Shown: positions 8,460 through 16,982, counted from the first letter of the stretch. The stretch is DNA of 64,000 bases from Paenibacillus sp. PK3_47 (GCF_023520895.1 NZ_CP026029.1:62001-126000), one strand, 5' to 3'. Notes: generated from the sequence alone by a model not told the origin. Made by a program: numbers and translations.

Positions 8460-9086
8460 TTAAAATAACGTCTGCTGCTCCGCCAGAATTCTGCCGATAA
8501 AGCTGCGCCGGTGCATAGGAGTAGGGCCCAAAGCCACAATCTGTTCGCGGTGAAGCTTGGTCGCGTAGCCTTTATGTATCTTAATCCCGTAATCCGGGTA
8601 TAATTCTTCCCACAAGCCTTCGCATAGCCTGTCGCGCGTCACCTTCGCCACAATCGATGCCGCAGCGATGGACTGGCTGTTTGCATCCCCTTTGATGATC
8701 GCACGCTGGGGCAGCTGCAGATCTACTTTTTCTGCATCCACGAGCATATAATCCGGCGTTTCTGAAAGACCCTCCACCGCTTTTTTCATGGCCAGCCGCG
8801 ATGCCTGTTTAATGTTAATTTCATCAATAACAGCCGAATCCACATGGCCGACACCCACAGCCAGCGCCTGCTCCATAATGATTTCAAACAGAGTATCCCG
8901 CTTCTTGGCAGTCAGCTTCTTGGAATCGTCAACACCATCTATAATAAGTCCTTCCGGCAGGATTACCGCCGCGGCGACAACATCACCGAACAGACAGCCT
9001 CTTCCAACCTCGTCTACACCGGCAATCCGGTTAAAGGACTGCCCCCAGGCCTCTTTTTCATACAACAACATGTCCGTAATCTCCAC
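8460..9086 (-). CDS. rnhB: Ribonuclease HII
   Basis: 208 residues; cleaves RNA in RNA-DNA hybrids and single ribonucleotides in DNA. Acidic residues Asp25-Glu26 (GVDEVGRG), Asp117 (MLVDAEK) and Asp134 (KGDANSQSIAAASIVAKVT) match the DEDD set. The usual GRGPLxG reads GRGCLFG, a Pro-to-Cys change in an otherwise invariant stretch, possibly clade-specific. GTG 9086 is preceded by GGTGGA; ATG 9071 is an alternative. The order rbgA-rnhB-ylqG matches Bacillus. Confidence 0.96.
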   Translation of the reverse strand: MEITDMLLYEKEAWGQSFNRIAGVDEVGRGCLFGDVVAAAVILPEGLIIDGVDDSKKLTAKKRDTLFEIIMEQALAVGVGHVDSAVIDEINIKQASRLAMKKAVEGLSETPDYMLVDAEKVDLQLPQRAIIKGDANSQSIAAASIVAKVTRDRLCEGLWEELYPDYGIKIHKGYATKLHREQIVALGPTPMHRRSFIGRILAEQQTLF

Positions 9087-9206
9087 TGCTAATCCACCGC
9101 CACTTTAAAATTAACCGTTCTCTACATGCCAGCTTATCACATCAGCTCTTTAAGCGTAATCCATCTTTATGCCTTATATCCGTTGCATATCAGAATTATA
9201 AACAGC

Positions 9207-9234
9207 AAAAAAGCCATCCAGCAATGGATGGCTC
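9207..9234 (-). terminator. Terminator after rbgA
   Basis: On minus, AGCCATCCA-TTGC-TGGATGGCTTTTTT: a 9-base GC-containing stem with a tetraloop and a T run. It separates rbgA from rnhB. Confidence 0.85.
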
Positions 9235-9252
9235 TTCCATACCAATTTCATG

Positions 9253-10113
9253 TTACGGCGTTTCCAGCGTAAAAGGCCCCAGCTTGCCTGCCCGCAGTTC
9301 ATGCAGCAGGGTCCGGGATGCTTTCTCGAGATCTACCCGGCCGCCGCTGATCAGACAGCCGCGCTTGCGCCCTACCGCTTCCATCACAGCTACGATTTCA
9401 TCCGGGTTCTCAATATCCTCCGGCAGCTTCTCTATGCCAAAACGCTCCTGAAATCTGTGGCCGTAATCTTTGATCAGATACTTTACCGCATAAAAAGCGA
9501 TATCCTCAATATTCAGGATCTCTTCCTTGATCGCACCTGTCACTGCCAGCCGGTAGCCTACTTCCTGGTCTTCGAATTTCGGCCAGAGAATCCCCGGCGT
9601 ATCCAGAAGCTCCAAATTACCGCCTGTCTTGATCCACTGCTGGCCCTTCGTTACACCCGGTCGGTCACCGGTCAAAGCAATGCTCCGCCCTGCCATCTTG
9701 TTGATCAGCGTGGACTTGCCGACATTCGGAATGCCCACGATCAGCGCCCGGCTCGCGCGGGGATTGATCCCCTTGGCAATCTGACGGTCGATCTTATCTT
9801 TGAGCAGCAGCTTTACCTGTTCAGGGATTTCCTTAACCCCTGTTCCGGTTGTTGCGTCTACAGGATAAGCAACATGCCCTTCTGCCTTGAAATAGGCCAG
9901 CCATTTACGGGTTGCTTCAGGATCAGCCAGATCACTTTTATTCAGAATAATCAGTCTTGGCTTATCCCGCAAAATATCGTCAATCATCGGATTGCGGCTG
10001 GAAAGCGGCAGACGGGAATCGAGCAGTTCGATCACAACATCAATCAGCTTCAGCTTATCCTCGATTTGCCGTCTAGCCTTCGTCATATGACCGGGAAACC
10101 ATTGAATGGCCAT
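9253..10113 (-). CDS. rbgA: Ribosome biogenesis GTPase RbgA (YlqF)
   Basis: A 286-residue circularly permuted GTPase needed for late 50S assembly. G4 (LNKSDLAD) precedes G1 ([14 protein letters not shown]), followed by G2/G3 ([14 protein letters not shown]), which is diagnostic of the YlqF/YawG class. N-terminus [15 protein letters not shown] is typical. ATG 10113 has AAAGGAGGTGA 6 bases upstream; the GTG at 10122 overlaps that site. Its neighbour rplS encodes L19, part of the same subunit. Confidence 0.97.
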   Translation of the reverse strand: MAIQWFPGHMTKARRQIEDKLKLIDVVIELLDSRLPLSSRNPMIDDILRDKPRLIILNKSDLADPEATRKWLAYFKAEGHVAYPVDATTGTGVKEIPEQVKLLLKDKIDRQIAKGINPRASRALIVGIPNVGKSTLINKMAGRSIALTGDRPGVTKGQQWIKTGGNLELLDTPGILWPKFEDQEVGYRLAVTGAIKEEILNIEDIAFYAVKYLIKDYGHRFQERFGIEKLPEDIENPDEIVAVMEAVGRKRGCLISGGRVDLEKASRTLLHELRAGKLGPFTLETP

Positions 10114-10142
10114 TGCCGTCACCTCCTTTGACTTCTGTCAGC

Positions 10143-10763
10143 TTAATGATTAATTATAGTAATATCCTGAATCGGCCAGAAAATCAGATCTGCACGTCCG
10201 ACAATATCTTCCAGCGGCACATAGCCGATCATCCGGCTGTCTGTACTGTCCGAACGGTTGTCTCCCATTGCGAATACATGTCCCTCAGGAACCGTGCCGT
10301 CAGGAAATTCTTCATTCGGGAAATCCTTATTATTGTACAAAGCGTTATTGGCATGCGCCTGATCAATAGCTTCCTTCAGATAAGGCTCCTCAATCGGTTC
10401 GCCGTTAACCGTAACAACGTCCCCTTCAACCTTAACCGTATCACCAGCCACGGCAATTACACGTTTGATAAAATCACGGCCTTCTGAGGGCACATGGAAT
10501 ACGATAACTTCTCCACGCTGAGGTGAACGGATATCATATAGTATTTCATTTACAATTACGCGTTCCCCGGTATGGAAATTCGGCTGCATGGACGGTCCGT
10601 CAACGATAAACGGCTTAAACAAAAGCCAGCGTATCAGGAATACCAGCACCAGTGCGATAGCTATCGCCTTAACCCATTCCAGTATTTCGTTTTTTTGTTT
10701 TTTAGGGTTCTGGCCGTTCGACTCTATGGTCTCCCCTTGTCCCTGTGGCAAATCCTGCTGCAT
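10143..10763 (-). CDS. lepB: Signal peptidase I
   Basis: 206 residues with one N-terminal membrane anchor (about 29-49), then the catalytic serine Ser58 (DGPSMQPNF) and lysine Lys100 (FIKRVIAVAGD), and the conserved GDNRSDSTDSR box. It removes signal peptides at the outer face of the membrane. ATG 10763 follows GGAAGGTG. It lies between the rplS terminator and rbgA; lepB-rbgA are likely cotranscribed (29-base gap). Confidence 0.96.
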   Translation of the reverse strand: MQQDLPQGQGETIESNGQNPKKQKNEILEWVKAIAIALVLVFLIRWLLFKPFIVDGPSMQPNFHTGERVIVNEILYDIRSPQRGEVIVFHVPSEGRDFIKRVIAVAGDTVKVEGDVVTVNGEPIEEPYLKEAIDQAHANNALYNNKDFPNEEFPDGTVPEGHVFAMGDNRSDSTDSRMIGYVPLEDIVGRADLIFWPIQDITIINH

Positions 10764-10935
10764 ACTTCACCTTCCTCTCTTTATGCTACCTTCAATATAC
10801 AACAAAAAAACTCCTGCCAAAAACTCCTCCACGAATACTCCTTCAGGAGGCCTTTTCGGAGAAGCTGATCCTAAGGCATATATTTACAAGTTTATTGTGT
10901 TCATAAGAAGAAAAGGCACCCTTAAGAATAAATGA

Positions 10936-10959
10936 AAGGGGCTTGAACTCAAGCCCCTT
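10936..10959 (-). terminator. Terminator after rplS
   Basis: On minus, AAGGGGCTTGA and TCAAGCCCCTT form an 11-base stem followed by TCATTTATTC, directly after the rplS stop. The T tract is imperfect. Confidence 0.8.
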
Positions 10960-10974
10960 CCCTTTGTCACTATT

Positions 10975-11319
10975 CTAGCGACGGATTTCTTTAATTCTTG
11001 CAGCTTTACCGCGCAGTTCACGAAGATAGTAGAGCTTCGCACGACGAACTTTACCACGACGAGCCACTTCAATTTTCTCGAGCTTAGGCGAGTTGATTGG
11101 GAAAGTTCTTTCCACACCAACACCGTAAGAGATTTTACGAACTGTAAAAGTCTCACTGATTCCACCGCCGCGGCGTTTGATTACAACGCCTTCGAACAAC
11201 TGGATCCGTTCACGAGTTCCTTCGATAACTTTTACGTGCACCTTCAAAGTATCACCTGGACGAAAACTAGGGATATCTTTACGAAGTTGCTCTTGCGTAA
11301 TTGCTTGTAGGATATTCAT
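10975..11319 (-). CDS. rplS: 50S ribosomal protein L19
   Basis: 114 residues, full length, with [33 protein letters not shown] and [23 protein letters not shown]19 sits at the 30S-50S interface. In Bacillus rplS directly follows trmD; here it is 4.3 kb away and has its own promoter, leader and terminator. Confidence 0.98.
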   Translation of the reverse strand: MNILQAITQEQLRKDIPSFRPGDTLKVHVKVIEGTRERIQLFEGVVIKRRGGGISETFTVRKISYGVGVERTFPINSPKLEKIEVARRGKVRRAKLYYLRELRGKAARIKEIRR

Positions 11320-11342
11320 TTAGGACTTCCTCCTTCCGTACA

Positions 11343-11402
11343 GGTGTTCATGCCTCTTCCGGAGAGACCTTCGCTCTCCCTCATTATCCGCAGAGGACCA
11401 CC
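11343..11402 (-). ncRNA. Candidate L19 leader RNA
   Basis: On minus this 60-base stretch begins GGTGGTCCTCT and ends AGAGGCATGAACACC: outer GGTG/CACC, then CCTCT/AGAGG, then an inner GGAGAG-CGAAGGT-CTCTCC hairpin. It lies between the promoter and the rplS start. Position and nested helices fit the ribosomal L19 leader known in low-GC Gram-positives, where L19 represses its own mRNA. Assignment is by position and fold, not by model search. Confidence 0.6.
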
Positions 11403-11423
11403 GTATTCCACACAACAGAAATA

Positions 11424-11452
11424 ATAATAGCATAAAAATAATGCCTATACAA
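11424..11452 (-). promoter_or_regulatory. rplS promoter
   Basis: On minus TTGTAT (11447-11452), a 17-base spacer and TATTAT (11424-11429). A near-consensus sigma-A promoter that makes rplS independent of trmD. Confidence 0.75.
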
Positions 11453-11506
11453 GCTATTTTCCTCAGAAAATAAGATTTGCATAGACATTTTTATCAACTA
11501 AATAGG

Positions 11507-11803
11507 TTAAAGCGGCATCATATCCCGTTTCTTGGCCTTGACCTTGCAATCCCGGCATAATCCGACGACACTTCCGTCATCCTGGGCATAAAAAATCAGC
11601 TTTCCGTTCTTCTTCCTGCAGGAGGAACACAGCTGCTCCCCGGAATTCTGCCTGGCCTGCCGGTGTCTATCCATAGAGATGACATTGCTTGCAGTGCCGC
11701 TCTTTGGAGCGGCCGGCCTATTCTTCCGGCGGCGGAGCCCTGTATAAAGGGCTATAGTGACTATCAACACAACCAGGACCGCTGCATATTGCATTTGGCT
11801 CAT
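11507..11803 (-). CDS. Small membrane-anchored zinc-ribbon protein
   Basis: 98 residues: an N-terminal membrane segment (about 5-22), a basic linker RRRKNRP, then a C-terminal ribbon with CSSC and CRDC about 24 residues apart. The ribbon would face the cytoplasm under the positive-inside rule. No family recognised. GGGAG lies close to the ATG at 11803; an in-frame ATG three codons later is an alternative. Confidence 0.65.
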   Translation of the reverse strand: MSQMQYAAVLVVLIVTIALYTGLRRRKNRPAAPKSGTASNVISMDRHRQARQNSGEQLCSSCRKKNGKLIFYAQDDGSVVGLCRDCKVKAKKRDMMPL

Positions 11804-12054
11804 CCGCTCCCTTGACTTATTCCTGTCAAAATCGTTAACAAACCGCCGTCTTGTTACCGGTTACTTTATTTCCAGCCTATTTTAACATAATTTTTTTTGA
11901 ATTACAGCCATGAGACCATACTGGACTATAGTCCAGCACATCAACCCGCCCCGAGCCTGTTATTCAATTATTTACCATAACCTATACTATTAATAACCAT
12001 ACATACGCATAAATGCATACGCAAACAAACATTAATTTGGAGGGATTTGAAGAA

Positions 12055-13077
12055 ATGAGAAAAAACAATCATACAGCAGCCATTGCGGCGGCAGCCGTTT
12101 TATCCCTGGTCCTGCTGGCCGGCTGCAGGGAACTTCCGGGCAAGGAAGCTGCCAATCATCAGCTGGAGCAGAGCTTTTCAGGAGAATCCGGGCAAGAATT
12201 GAATGAGGCCGGACAGGAGACCGGCGGATCTGCTTCAGACCTCGGTTCAGATATTGAAGCTGCTGTGGCAGGTATCGGCGAAGGAATCGGCAATGGTATC
12301 AGCAAAGCGATGGATAGTGTGGGGTATGCTGTACAGAACACTGCTGAGTTTGTAAGTGATGAGATTAAAGCAGATGGCATCAGCACAGAGTTTTCTGCCT
12401 CCGCAGAAGCCGGCTCAGCCTCCGTCCTTGTTTTGGATAACGCAGTAGGGCAGATCGAAGTCGTTCCTAGCGACAGCGACCAGGTGCATGTAACAGCAAC
12501 AGTCATTTCTAATAAATCCAGAGCCAAATTCGCCGCTGAGCTCCCGGATAAGGCCGAAGTATCGGTCAAGGCAAGCGGTGATAAGCTTACGGTATCCACC
12601 CACGCCAAGGAGAAGCCCGCAAAGGATCTGTGGTCCTGGGCACAAAAGGAATACGGAGCCTCTGATTTTACGATTGATTATGTAATTGAAATCCCTTCAA
12701 GTATTGGGCAATATGAGATCAATAATAATGTGGGAACTATTCAGCTGTACGGCCTGCAGGGCAATTTCCATATTGTCAGCGATGTCGGGGAGATTGTTTT
12801 GAATGATGTTGAAATTGCCGGCAAGTCCACTGTTCAATCAGACACCGGGAGCATCAGCCTGGATATCCGCGATATGCAGAAGGGCAGCAGTCTTAAGGCG
12901 AGCAGTAACATAGGCACTGTATCAGCCGATCTGGCAGCTAATCTCCAATGTACTGTAGAGGCAAAAAGTGATCTGGGAGAGATCAGCGGCACAGGAAAAG
13001 GCAGACAGGATTTTAACGGGGGCGGCCCTCTGTTGTCATTGTCAACAGACATCGGTTCAATCTCGGTTCAGAACTGA
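12055..13077 (+). CDS. DUF4097-like lipoprotein (putative adhesin beta-helix)
   Basis: 340 residues with a lipoprotein signal (VLSLVLLAGC, Cys about 24). After a Gly/Ser/Glu-rich spacer comes a repetitive beta region with phrases such as NNVGTIQLYGLQGNFHIV, SDVGEIVLNDVEI, SDTGSISLDI, SNIGTVSADL, SDLGEISGTG and TDIGSISV, the short repeating strands of DUF4097 proteins. It is probably anchored on the outer leaflet; function unknown. ATG 12055 follows GGAGGG by 10 bases. The gene is divergent from its neighbour and ends in a strong terminator, so it is monocistronic. Confidence 0.8.
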   Translation: MRKNNHTAAIAAAAVLSLVLLAGCRELPGKEAANHQLEQSFSGESGQELNEAGQETGGSASDLGSDIEAAVAGIGEGIGNGISKAMDSVGYAVQNTAEFVSDEIKADGISTEFSASAEAGSASVLVLDNAVGQIEVVPSDSDQVHVTATVISNKSRAKFAAELPDKAEVSVKASGDKLTVSTHAKEKPAKDLWSWAQKEYGASDFTIDYVIEIPSSIGQYEINNNVGTIQLYGLQGNFHIVSDVGEIVLNDVEIAGKSTVQSDTGSISLDIRDMQKGSSLKASSNIGTVSADLAANLQCTVEAKSDLGEISGTGKGRQDFNGGGPLLSLSTDIGSISVQN

Positions 13078-13125
13078 TAGGCTGCGGGCGAAGGAGCAAC
13101 AAAGATTAGCTTGTATAGTCATCTC

Positions 13126-13166
13126 AAAAAGCGGGAGTCCCTATGTGGACTACCCGCTTTTTTTTT
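13126..13166. terminator. Terminator between the lipoprotein and 13.2-kb genes
   Basis: AAAAAGCGGGAGTCC, loop CTATGT, GGACTACCCGC and nine T. The stem has a small internal mismatch. It serves the plus gene and possibly the convergent minus gene. Confidence 0.85.
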
Positions 13167-13176
13167 GCTTTACCTT

Positions 13177-13428
13177 TTAGATGAGTGCAATAGCCAGCAG
13201 AGTGAACAAGCTCAGGGTCAATATTTCACTGCCGTATCCGTAAAATCCGCCGTAATAATTACCGTATGGAGAAAACGCCGAAGTCTTGACTCTTCCATTG
13301 CCTTTGGTCCGCAGGTATACGTTGTTTCTGTCCACATCCACAATGACCCCTTCATGCTGTTTGCCGTCGGTCGTCATAATCCGCACGCGTTTGTTCTTGC
13401 AGTGCAGGCAGTTATAGTAGGCTTCCAC
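13177..13428 (-). CDS. Small LSm-like protein with hydrophobic C-terminus
   Basis: An 83-residue protein starting at GTG 13428, 7 bases after AGGAGGAG; an ATG at 13446 would lie before that site. The core RVRIMTTDGKQHEGVIVDVDRNNVYLR looks like an Sm1 motif (strand, Gly, strand, D-x-x-N-x-V/L), then a Tyr/Gly stretch and a hydrophobic tail ending LLAIALI. It is a paralogue of the 121-residue protein at 25837-26202, same domain order and same tail. Function unknown; small coat-like or RNA-binding roles are guesses. Confidence 0.7.
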   Translation of the reverse strand: MEAYYNCLHCKNKRVRIMTTDGKQHEGVIVDVDRNNVYLRTKGNGRVKTSAFSPYGNYYGGFYGYGSEILTLSLFTLLAIALI

Positions 13429-13625
13429 CAGAGAACTCCTCCTCATTCGTAATGGTGTATTTTATGACAGGGAGGATAAGCCGGTAACGGCAATATGACT
13501 ATTGTTTTAAAATGTGAATAAAATAACATGTGAACATTATGTGTCTTTTTATAAAGAAAAGGATTATAATAATTATAAATAGTAAACGTTCACGGAATCG
13601 TATATCACTTGAGGAGGTCATTAAT

Positions 13626-13823
13626 ATGAACGCCGCCAACAAACGTTTTATGAATGAAGGAGTCCTGCGCATCGCTATCTTTATTATGTTTGCATCGCTG
13701 ACATACACTGTACGCCACTATGTGTGGGCCGTCGTTGCCCTGCTGGTGGTCGGGTTGTACTCGCTCGTAACCGGCATCGTCCAGCTGAACCGCGACAAGG
13801 ACACTGCAGAAAATAGTCATTGA
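13626..13823 (+). CDS. Small two-helix membrane protein (DUF2892-like)
   Basis: 65 residues with two membrane segments (IAIFIMFASLTYTV and WAVVALLVVGLYSLVTGIV) joined by a short HY turn. ATG 13626 is set by GAGGAGGT seven bases upstream. Layout resembles DUF2892 inner-membrane proteins, but the family match is tentative. It has its own terminator. Confidence 0.65.
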   Translation: MNAANKRFMNEGVLRIAIFIMFASLTYTVRHYVWAVVALLVVGLYSLVTGIVQLNRDKDTAENSH

Positions 13824-13836
13824 TTTATGTCCGAAT

Positions 13837-13885
13837 AAAACGGCCTCCTTCCGGATGTGAAAAATCCCGGGAAGAGGCCGTTTTT
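13837..13885 (+). terminator. Terminator after the 65-residue membrane protein
   Basis: AAAACGGCCTC (13837-13847) pairs with GAGGCCGTTTTT (13874-13885), with a 26-base loop that can itself pair in part. Confidence 0.8.
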
Positions 13886-13980
13886 GTGTAGGCTTAATAT
13901 GACGCTCCTGCTTTTGAATTCTAAGTGTAAACCAACTTAAACAGACCGTCTCCGGGAAGGAAGCGGCCTGCTTTGAAAGA

Positions 13981-14054
13981 TCGGAGTAACAGGATTTGAA
14001 CCTGCGACCTCACCCACCCCAAGGGTGCGCGCTACCAGGCTGCGCTATACCCCG
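13981..14054 (-). tRNA. tRNA-Pro (GGG)
   Basis: 74 bases on minus with a full cloverleaf: acceptor CGGGGTA/TACTCCG (one G-T), D stem GCGC/GCGC, anticodon stem CACCC/GGGTG with loop TTGGGGT (anticodon GGG), T stem GCAGG/CCTGT with loop TTCAAAT, discriminator A. CCA is not encoded. It stands alone rather than in a tRNA cluster. Confidence 0.95.
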
Positions 14055-14253
14055 ACAACGGTTACATTAAAACCCGCATGCGCATTGCATTCGTCCGTCT
14101 GCACGTCCCTGGTGTTGGTTCAAGTATATCGCGCAGGCGCTCGTCCCTGCAAGTCAAAAATCGCAGCCCGTACGGCTCCCAAAATGCACTTTGCGCGCCT
14201 TAACCGTCGTCACCATCTCTGTTATCGCTGGCCGATTCCGTTGTTCAATTCGT

Positions 14254-14805
14254 TCATGATTCACCGAGTAATGTCTTGATACGGGATAGCTCCGTTTGAA
14301 AGAAGACAAGTTCTTTTTTTCTGTCTGCAAGTTGCGTTTGGTATTCATCGGCTAATGCCCGTACATCCTTACCCAGTGTTCCCTTGTTAGCCAATTCCTT
14401 TGCCGCGGCTTCTAACGGGGGGATTACGTTTTTTTCAAGGTCAGTGATCTGTGCAGCCGCTTTTGCAAGTTCTGCTTCTACTTCCGCCTTATGAGCCTCT
14501 ATTTCTCCCCGTTCGGTTTGCTTAACTTCGCTGACTGCCGGTGTTACGTTCATACCGCCTTTCATAATGATTTTCTTTCCTTCAACTGATAACTCCGTGC
14601 CTGTTGTTTCCGATATTGCGCGTACCGGGGCGTATGCTGTTCCGTTGATAATTACCGCGTCCCCGATCTTGGTTCCATCGGCTTTCTGTACGGTGAACAC
14701 CCCCTCTACTTTTGCGCCTATCAGAGGCGATGAGCTTGCGGCAAAACCGGCCGCGCCCCCTAACAGAAGTGTAACTGCTGCAATACTTGCAATTCTCGCT
14801 TTCAT
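14254..14805 (-). CDS. Secreted protein with copper-amine-oxidase-N-like stalk domain
   Basis: 183 residues. A signal peptide (ARIASIAAVTLLLGGAAGFAAS) precedes a short domain with VIINGTAYAPVRAISE and KKIIMKGG, the stalk-domain pattern (Cu_amine_oxidN1-like) frequent in Paenibacillus secreted proteins. The C-terminal half is a long coiled coil rich in Glu, Ala and Lys (about 85-175). ATG 14805 follows GGGAGGT. Probably cell-surface; precise role unknown. Confidence 0.75.
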   Translation of the reverse strand: MKARIASIAAVTLLLGGAAGFAASSSPLIGAKVEGVFTVQKADGTKIGDAVIINGTAYAPVRAISETTGTELSVEGKKIIMKGGMNVTPAVSEVKQTERGEIEAHKAEVEAELAKAAAQITDLEKNVIPPLEAAAKELANKGTLGKDVRALADEYQTQLADRKKELVFFQTELSRIKTLLGES

Positions 14806-15003
14806 GTATAAACCTCCCAAATATAGAAATTATCCTAAGTATACCTAAGAGGCTCCAGACATGAAACCATAATTTGCCCGGCAGAGCAGGGACTTCTTGA
14901 CTGAATGGAGTCCGGGATCACAACTGCGTGAGTGGCTTGCATTTGCTAGGGTCTGTTTTTCTTCAAAAAATATTAAATTTTTATAGATTTTCGGATTTGT
15001 CTA

Positions 15004-15173
15004 TGCTATACTCTTGGCACAAGGAAAGGAGGTGCGTTCACATCAAGCATGACATGTTGAGCGTATCCCTTACCCGGACCAACGCTTAAGTAATTGGCTT
15101 GGTGGCGCGGGATACGGATCAAAGTTACAAATAGCGCCTCGGGTAGAGAGACCGTCTTCGGACGGTCTTTTTT
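15004..15173 (+). ncRNA. Candidate structured small RNA with own promoter and terminator
   Basis: An extended -10 (TGCTATACT, 15004-15012) predicts a start near 15019. The transcript holds an AAAGGAGGTG site, a long-range 8-base helix CGTATCCC (15062-15069)/GGGATACG (15109-15116), an inner ACCAA/TTGGT helix, an alternative GGCGC (15104-15108)/GCGCC (15134-15138) pairing, and an intrinsic terminator GACCGTC-TTCG-GACGGTC plus six T. The only ORF near the binding site is tiny (ATG 15054, 11 codons, poor spacing). No protein gene follows on this strand. Known family not recognised. Confidence 0.5.
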
Positions 15174-15194
15174 CATGCATAGAATTTCTCTAAC

Positions 15195-15246
15195 AAAAAA
15201 ACCATTAACTCAGCAAACCTTGGTTTGGCTGGTTTAATGGTTTTTT
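15195..15246. terminator. Bidirectional AT-rich hairpin terminator
   Basis: AAAAAAACCATTAA (15195-15208) and TTAATGGTTTTTT (15234-15246) are inverted arms; the interior AGCAAACC/GGTTTGGCT also pairs. It follows both the candidate small RNA (plus) and the small 49-residue gene (minus). Confidence 0.75.
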
Positions 15247-15276
15247 GGATACTGCTATATTACCTGCAATATTTCA

Positions 15277-15426
15277 CTATTGAACCTGCTCCCAGGATTT
15301 GTTCTCTGATTTGCGGTTGGTATAAAAGTTGATAATATCATTCACTGTGCGGAGCGGCCCCGCTTCCTTGTGGACAGTGTCCACGTCTGGCTTGAGTTCT
15401 TCATGCGAATTCGTAGTCACTTTCAA
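15277..15426 (-). CDS. Small hypothetical protein, 49 residues
   Basis: Starting at TTG 15426 (AAAGGA 5 bases upstream) or GTG 15420, the frame reads KVTTNSHEELKPDVDTVHKE, then AGPLRTVNDIINFYTNRKS and ends WEQVQ. Charged, soluble, no Cys, no membrane segment. A terminator hairpin lies 30 bases past the stop. Coding character is good but I recognise no family. Confidence 0.5.
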   Translation of the reverse strand: MKVTTNSHEELKPDVDTVHKEAGPLRTVNDIINFYTNRKSENKSWEQVQ

Positions 15427-15669
15427 TTCATTCCTTTCAGTTTAGCAAGCTGTGTCTAAAGCTGCATGTATGTTATCGGCGCCTCTCTTTATTACCCCAT
15501 CTTACGCAAAACAACGCACATCCGCTCCTGTTTCTCTGTGAATCTTCTGTGTCTATACCATTTTTACCATATTTTCTCTTTAGTGTAAAGCCCATAACAA
15601 AAAACGCCTCCTCAACGTAAGATACGTTAAAAAGACGTTAAATATGCCTTATTTATCAACAACCTTTGC

Positions 15670-16461
15670 TCAGACCTGCTCATTTTTGTCTCTCAGACGC
15701 TGTAGCGCCTGCTTATCTTTGGCCGTGAGATTTGCAGTTTCAAGAAGATCCGGTCTGCGTTCCAGGGTACGCTGTAATGCCTGCTCGCGCCGCCATACGT
15801 CAATATTGGCATGATGGCCGCTCAGCAGAATATCGGGCACTTTCCAGCCGCGGAATTCCGCAGGGCGGGTATAGTGGGGATACTCCAAAAGCCCTGTACT
15901 AAAAGAATCTGTAATGGCCGAGGTCTCATTTCCCAGCGCCCCCGGCTGCAGCCGGACAACAGAATCGATAACAGTAAGTGCAGGAAGCTCTCCGCCTGTC
16001 AGCACATAATCCCCGATCGAGAGCTCATCTGTTACCAGATGCTCTCTGATCCGTTCATCATAGCCTTCATAATGGCCGCATATAAAGATCAGATGCTCTT
16101 CTTTGGCCAGCTCTTCAGCAATCTGCTGGTTATAGGTCTGCCCTTGCGGGCACATCAGGATAATACGTGGTTTTGCCGGAGCCGCTTCTGCAGCCCTCTG
16201 CTCCAGCAGGCTTTCACCGCCATTCACAGTTTCAAGCACGTGCTCAACCGCTGCAAAGATCGGATCCGGCTTCAGTACCATTCCGCCGCCTCCGCCGTAT
16301 GGCGTGTCATCGACAGTATTATGCTTATTGCCTGAAAAATCGCGGAAGTTCACGGCATTCAACGAAACAATTCCCTTGTCCCGTGCTTTGCCGAGAATGC
16401 TTGTGCTGAATACCCCTTCGCACATTTCCGGAAAAAGCGTCAGCACATCAATCCGGATCAT
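15670..16461 (-). CDS. trmD: tRNA (guanine-N1-)-methyltransferase
   Basis: 263 residues. TrmD methylates G37 of tRNAs with a G at position 36, including tRNA-Pro(GGG) found nearby, and prevents +1 frameshifting. Motifs: [30 protein letters not shown], and the SPOUT knot region [23 protein letters not shown] overlaps the rimM stop (ATGA), so translation is coupled. Confidence 0.98.
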   Translation of the reverse strand: MIRIDVLTLFPEMCEGVFSTSILGKARDKGIVSLNAVNFRDFSGNKHNTVDDTPYGGGGGMVLKPDPIFAAVEHVLETVNGGESLLEQRAAEAAPAKPRIILMCPQGQTYNQQIAEELAKEEHLIFICGHYEGYDERIREHLVTDELSIGDYVLTGGELPALTVIDSVVRLQPGALGNETSAITDSFSTGLLEYPHYTRPAEFRGWKVPDILLSGHHANIDVWRREQALQRTLERRPDLLETANLTAKDKQALQRLRDKNEQV

Positions 16462-16982
16462 GGCAGCAGCCCTTCCATCAGGTGGACGGTGATTTTGCGG
16501 GAAGCGATATCTACATCCAGCACCACATCGTTAATTACCGGTATGAGGATATCCTGACCTTTGGCCGGCTTCACGACCCAGACGTCGTTGGCACCGGGCT
16601 GAAGAATGTCTGTAATCGTTCCAATCGGCTGGCTTCCGTCTTCGTCGGTGTACACTTCACAGCCTACGATCTGGTGGAAATAATATTCGTTTTCCGGGAG
16701 CTCAACCAAATCATCACTGGGTACTTTCAGCATGCTTCCTTTGTACTTCTCGATATCGTTAATGTTGTCATAGCCCTTCAGCTTGGCGATATACATCCCT
16801 TTATGCTCACGCGCGGATTCTACAGTGATCTCAAACTTCGGACTCCCATCCGCCGGAATAAGCAGCAGCTTTGCGCCCTTTGCAAACCGGACCTCCGGAA
16901 AATCCGTATGCGAAAAAATCTTGATCTCACCGCGGATCCCGTGCGTATTCACGAGCCTGCCTACTGTCAATTCTTCCGTCAT
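16458..16982 (-). CDS. rimM: 16S rRNA processing protein RimM
   Basis: 174 residues: N-terminal RimM beta-barrel ([22 protein letters not shown]) and C-terminal PRC-barrel ([39 protein letters not shown]). Binds S19 and helps 30S head maturation. ATG 16982 has AAAGGAG 8 bases upstream; the longer reading to 17030 lacks one. Confidence 0.97.
   Translation of the reverse strand: MTEELTVGRLVNTHGIRGEIKIFSHTDFPEVRFAKGAKLLLIPADGSPKFEITVESAREHKGMYIAKLKGYDNINDIEKYKGSMLKVPSDDLVELPENEYYFHQIVGCEVYTDEDGSQPIGTITDILQPGANDVWVVKPAKGQDILIPVINDVVLDVDIASRKITVHLMEGLLP

Noticed and set aside
9250..10131. 293-codon frame on plus opposite rbgA
   Set aside because: Antisense shadow; rbgA on minus is complete with all GTPase motifs.
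15054..15089. 11-codon ORF (ATG TTG AGC...) inside the candidate RNA
   Set aside because: The strong binding site is about 19 bases away, too far for normal initiation; kept only as a note within the RNA entry.
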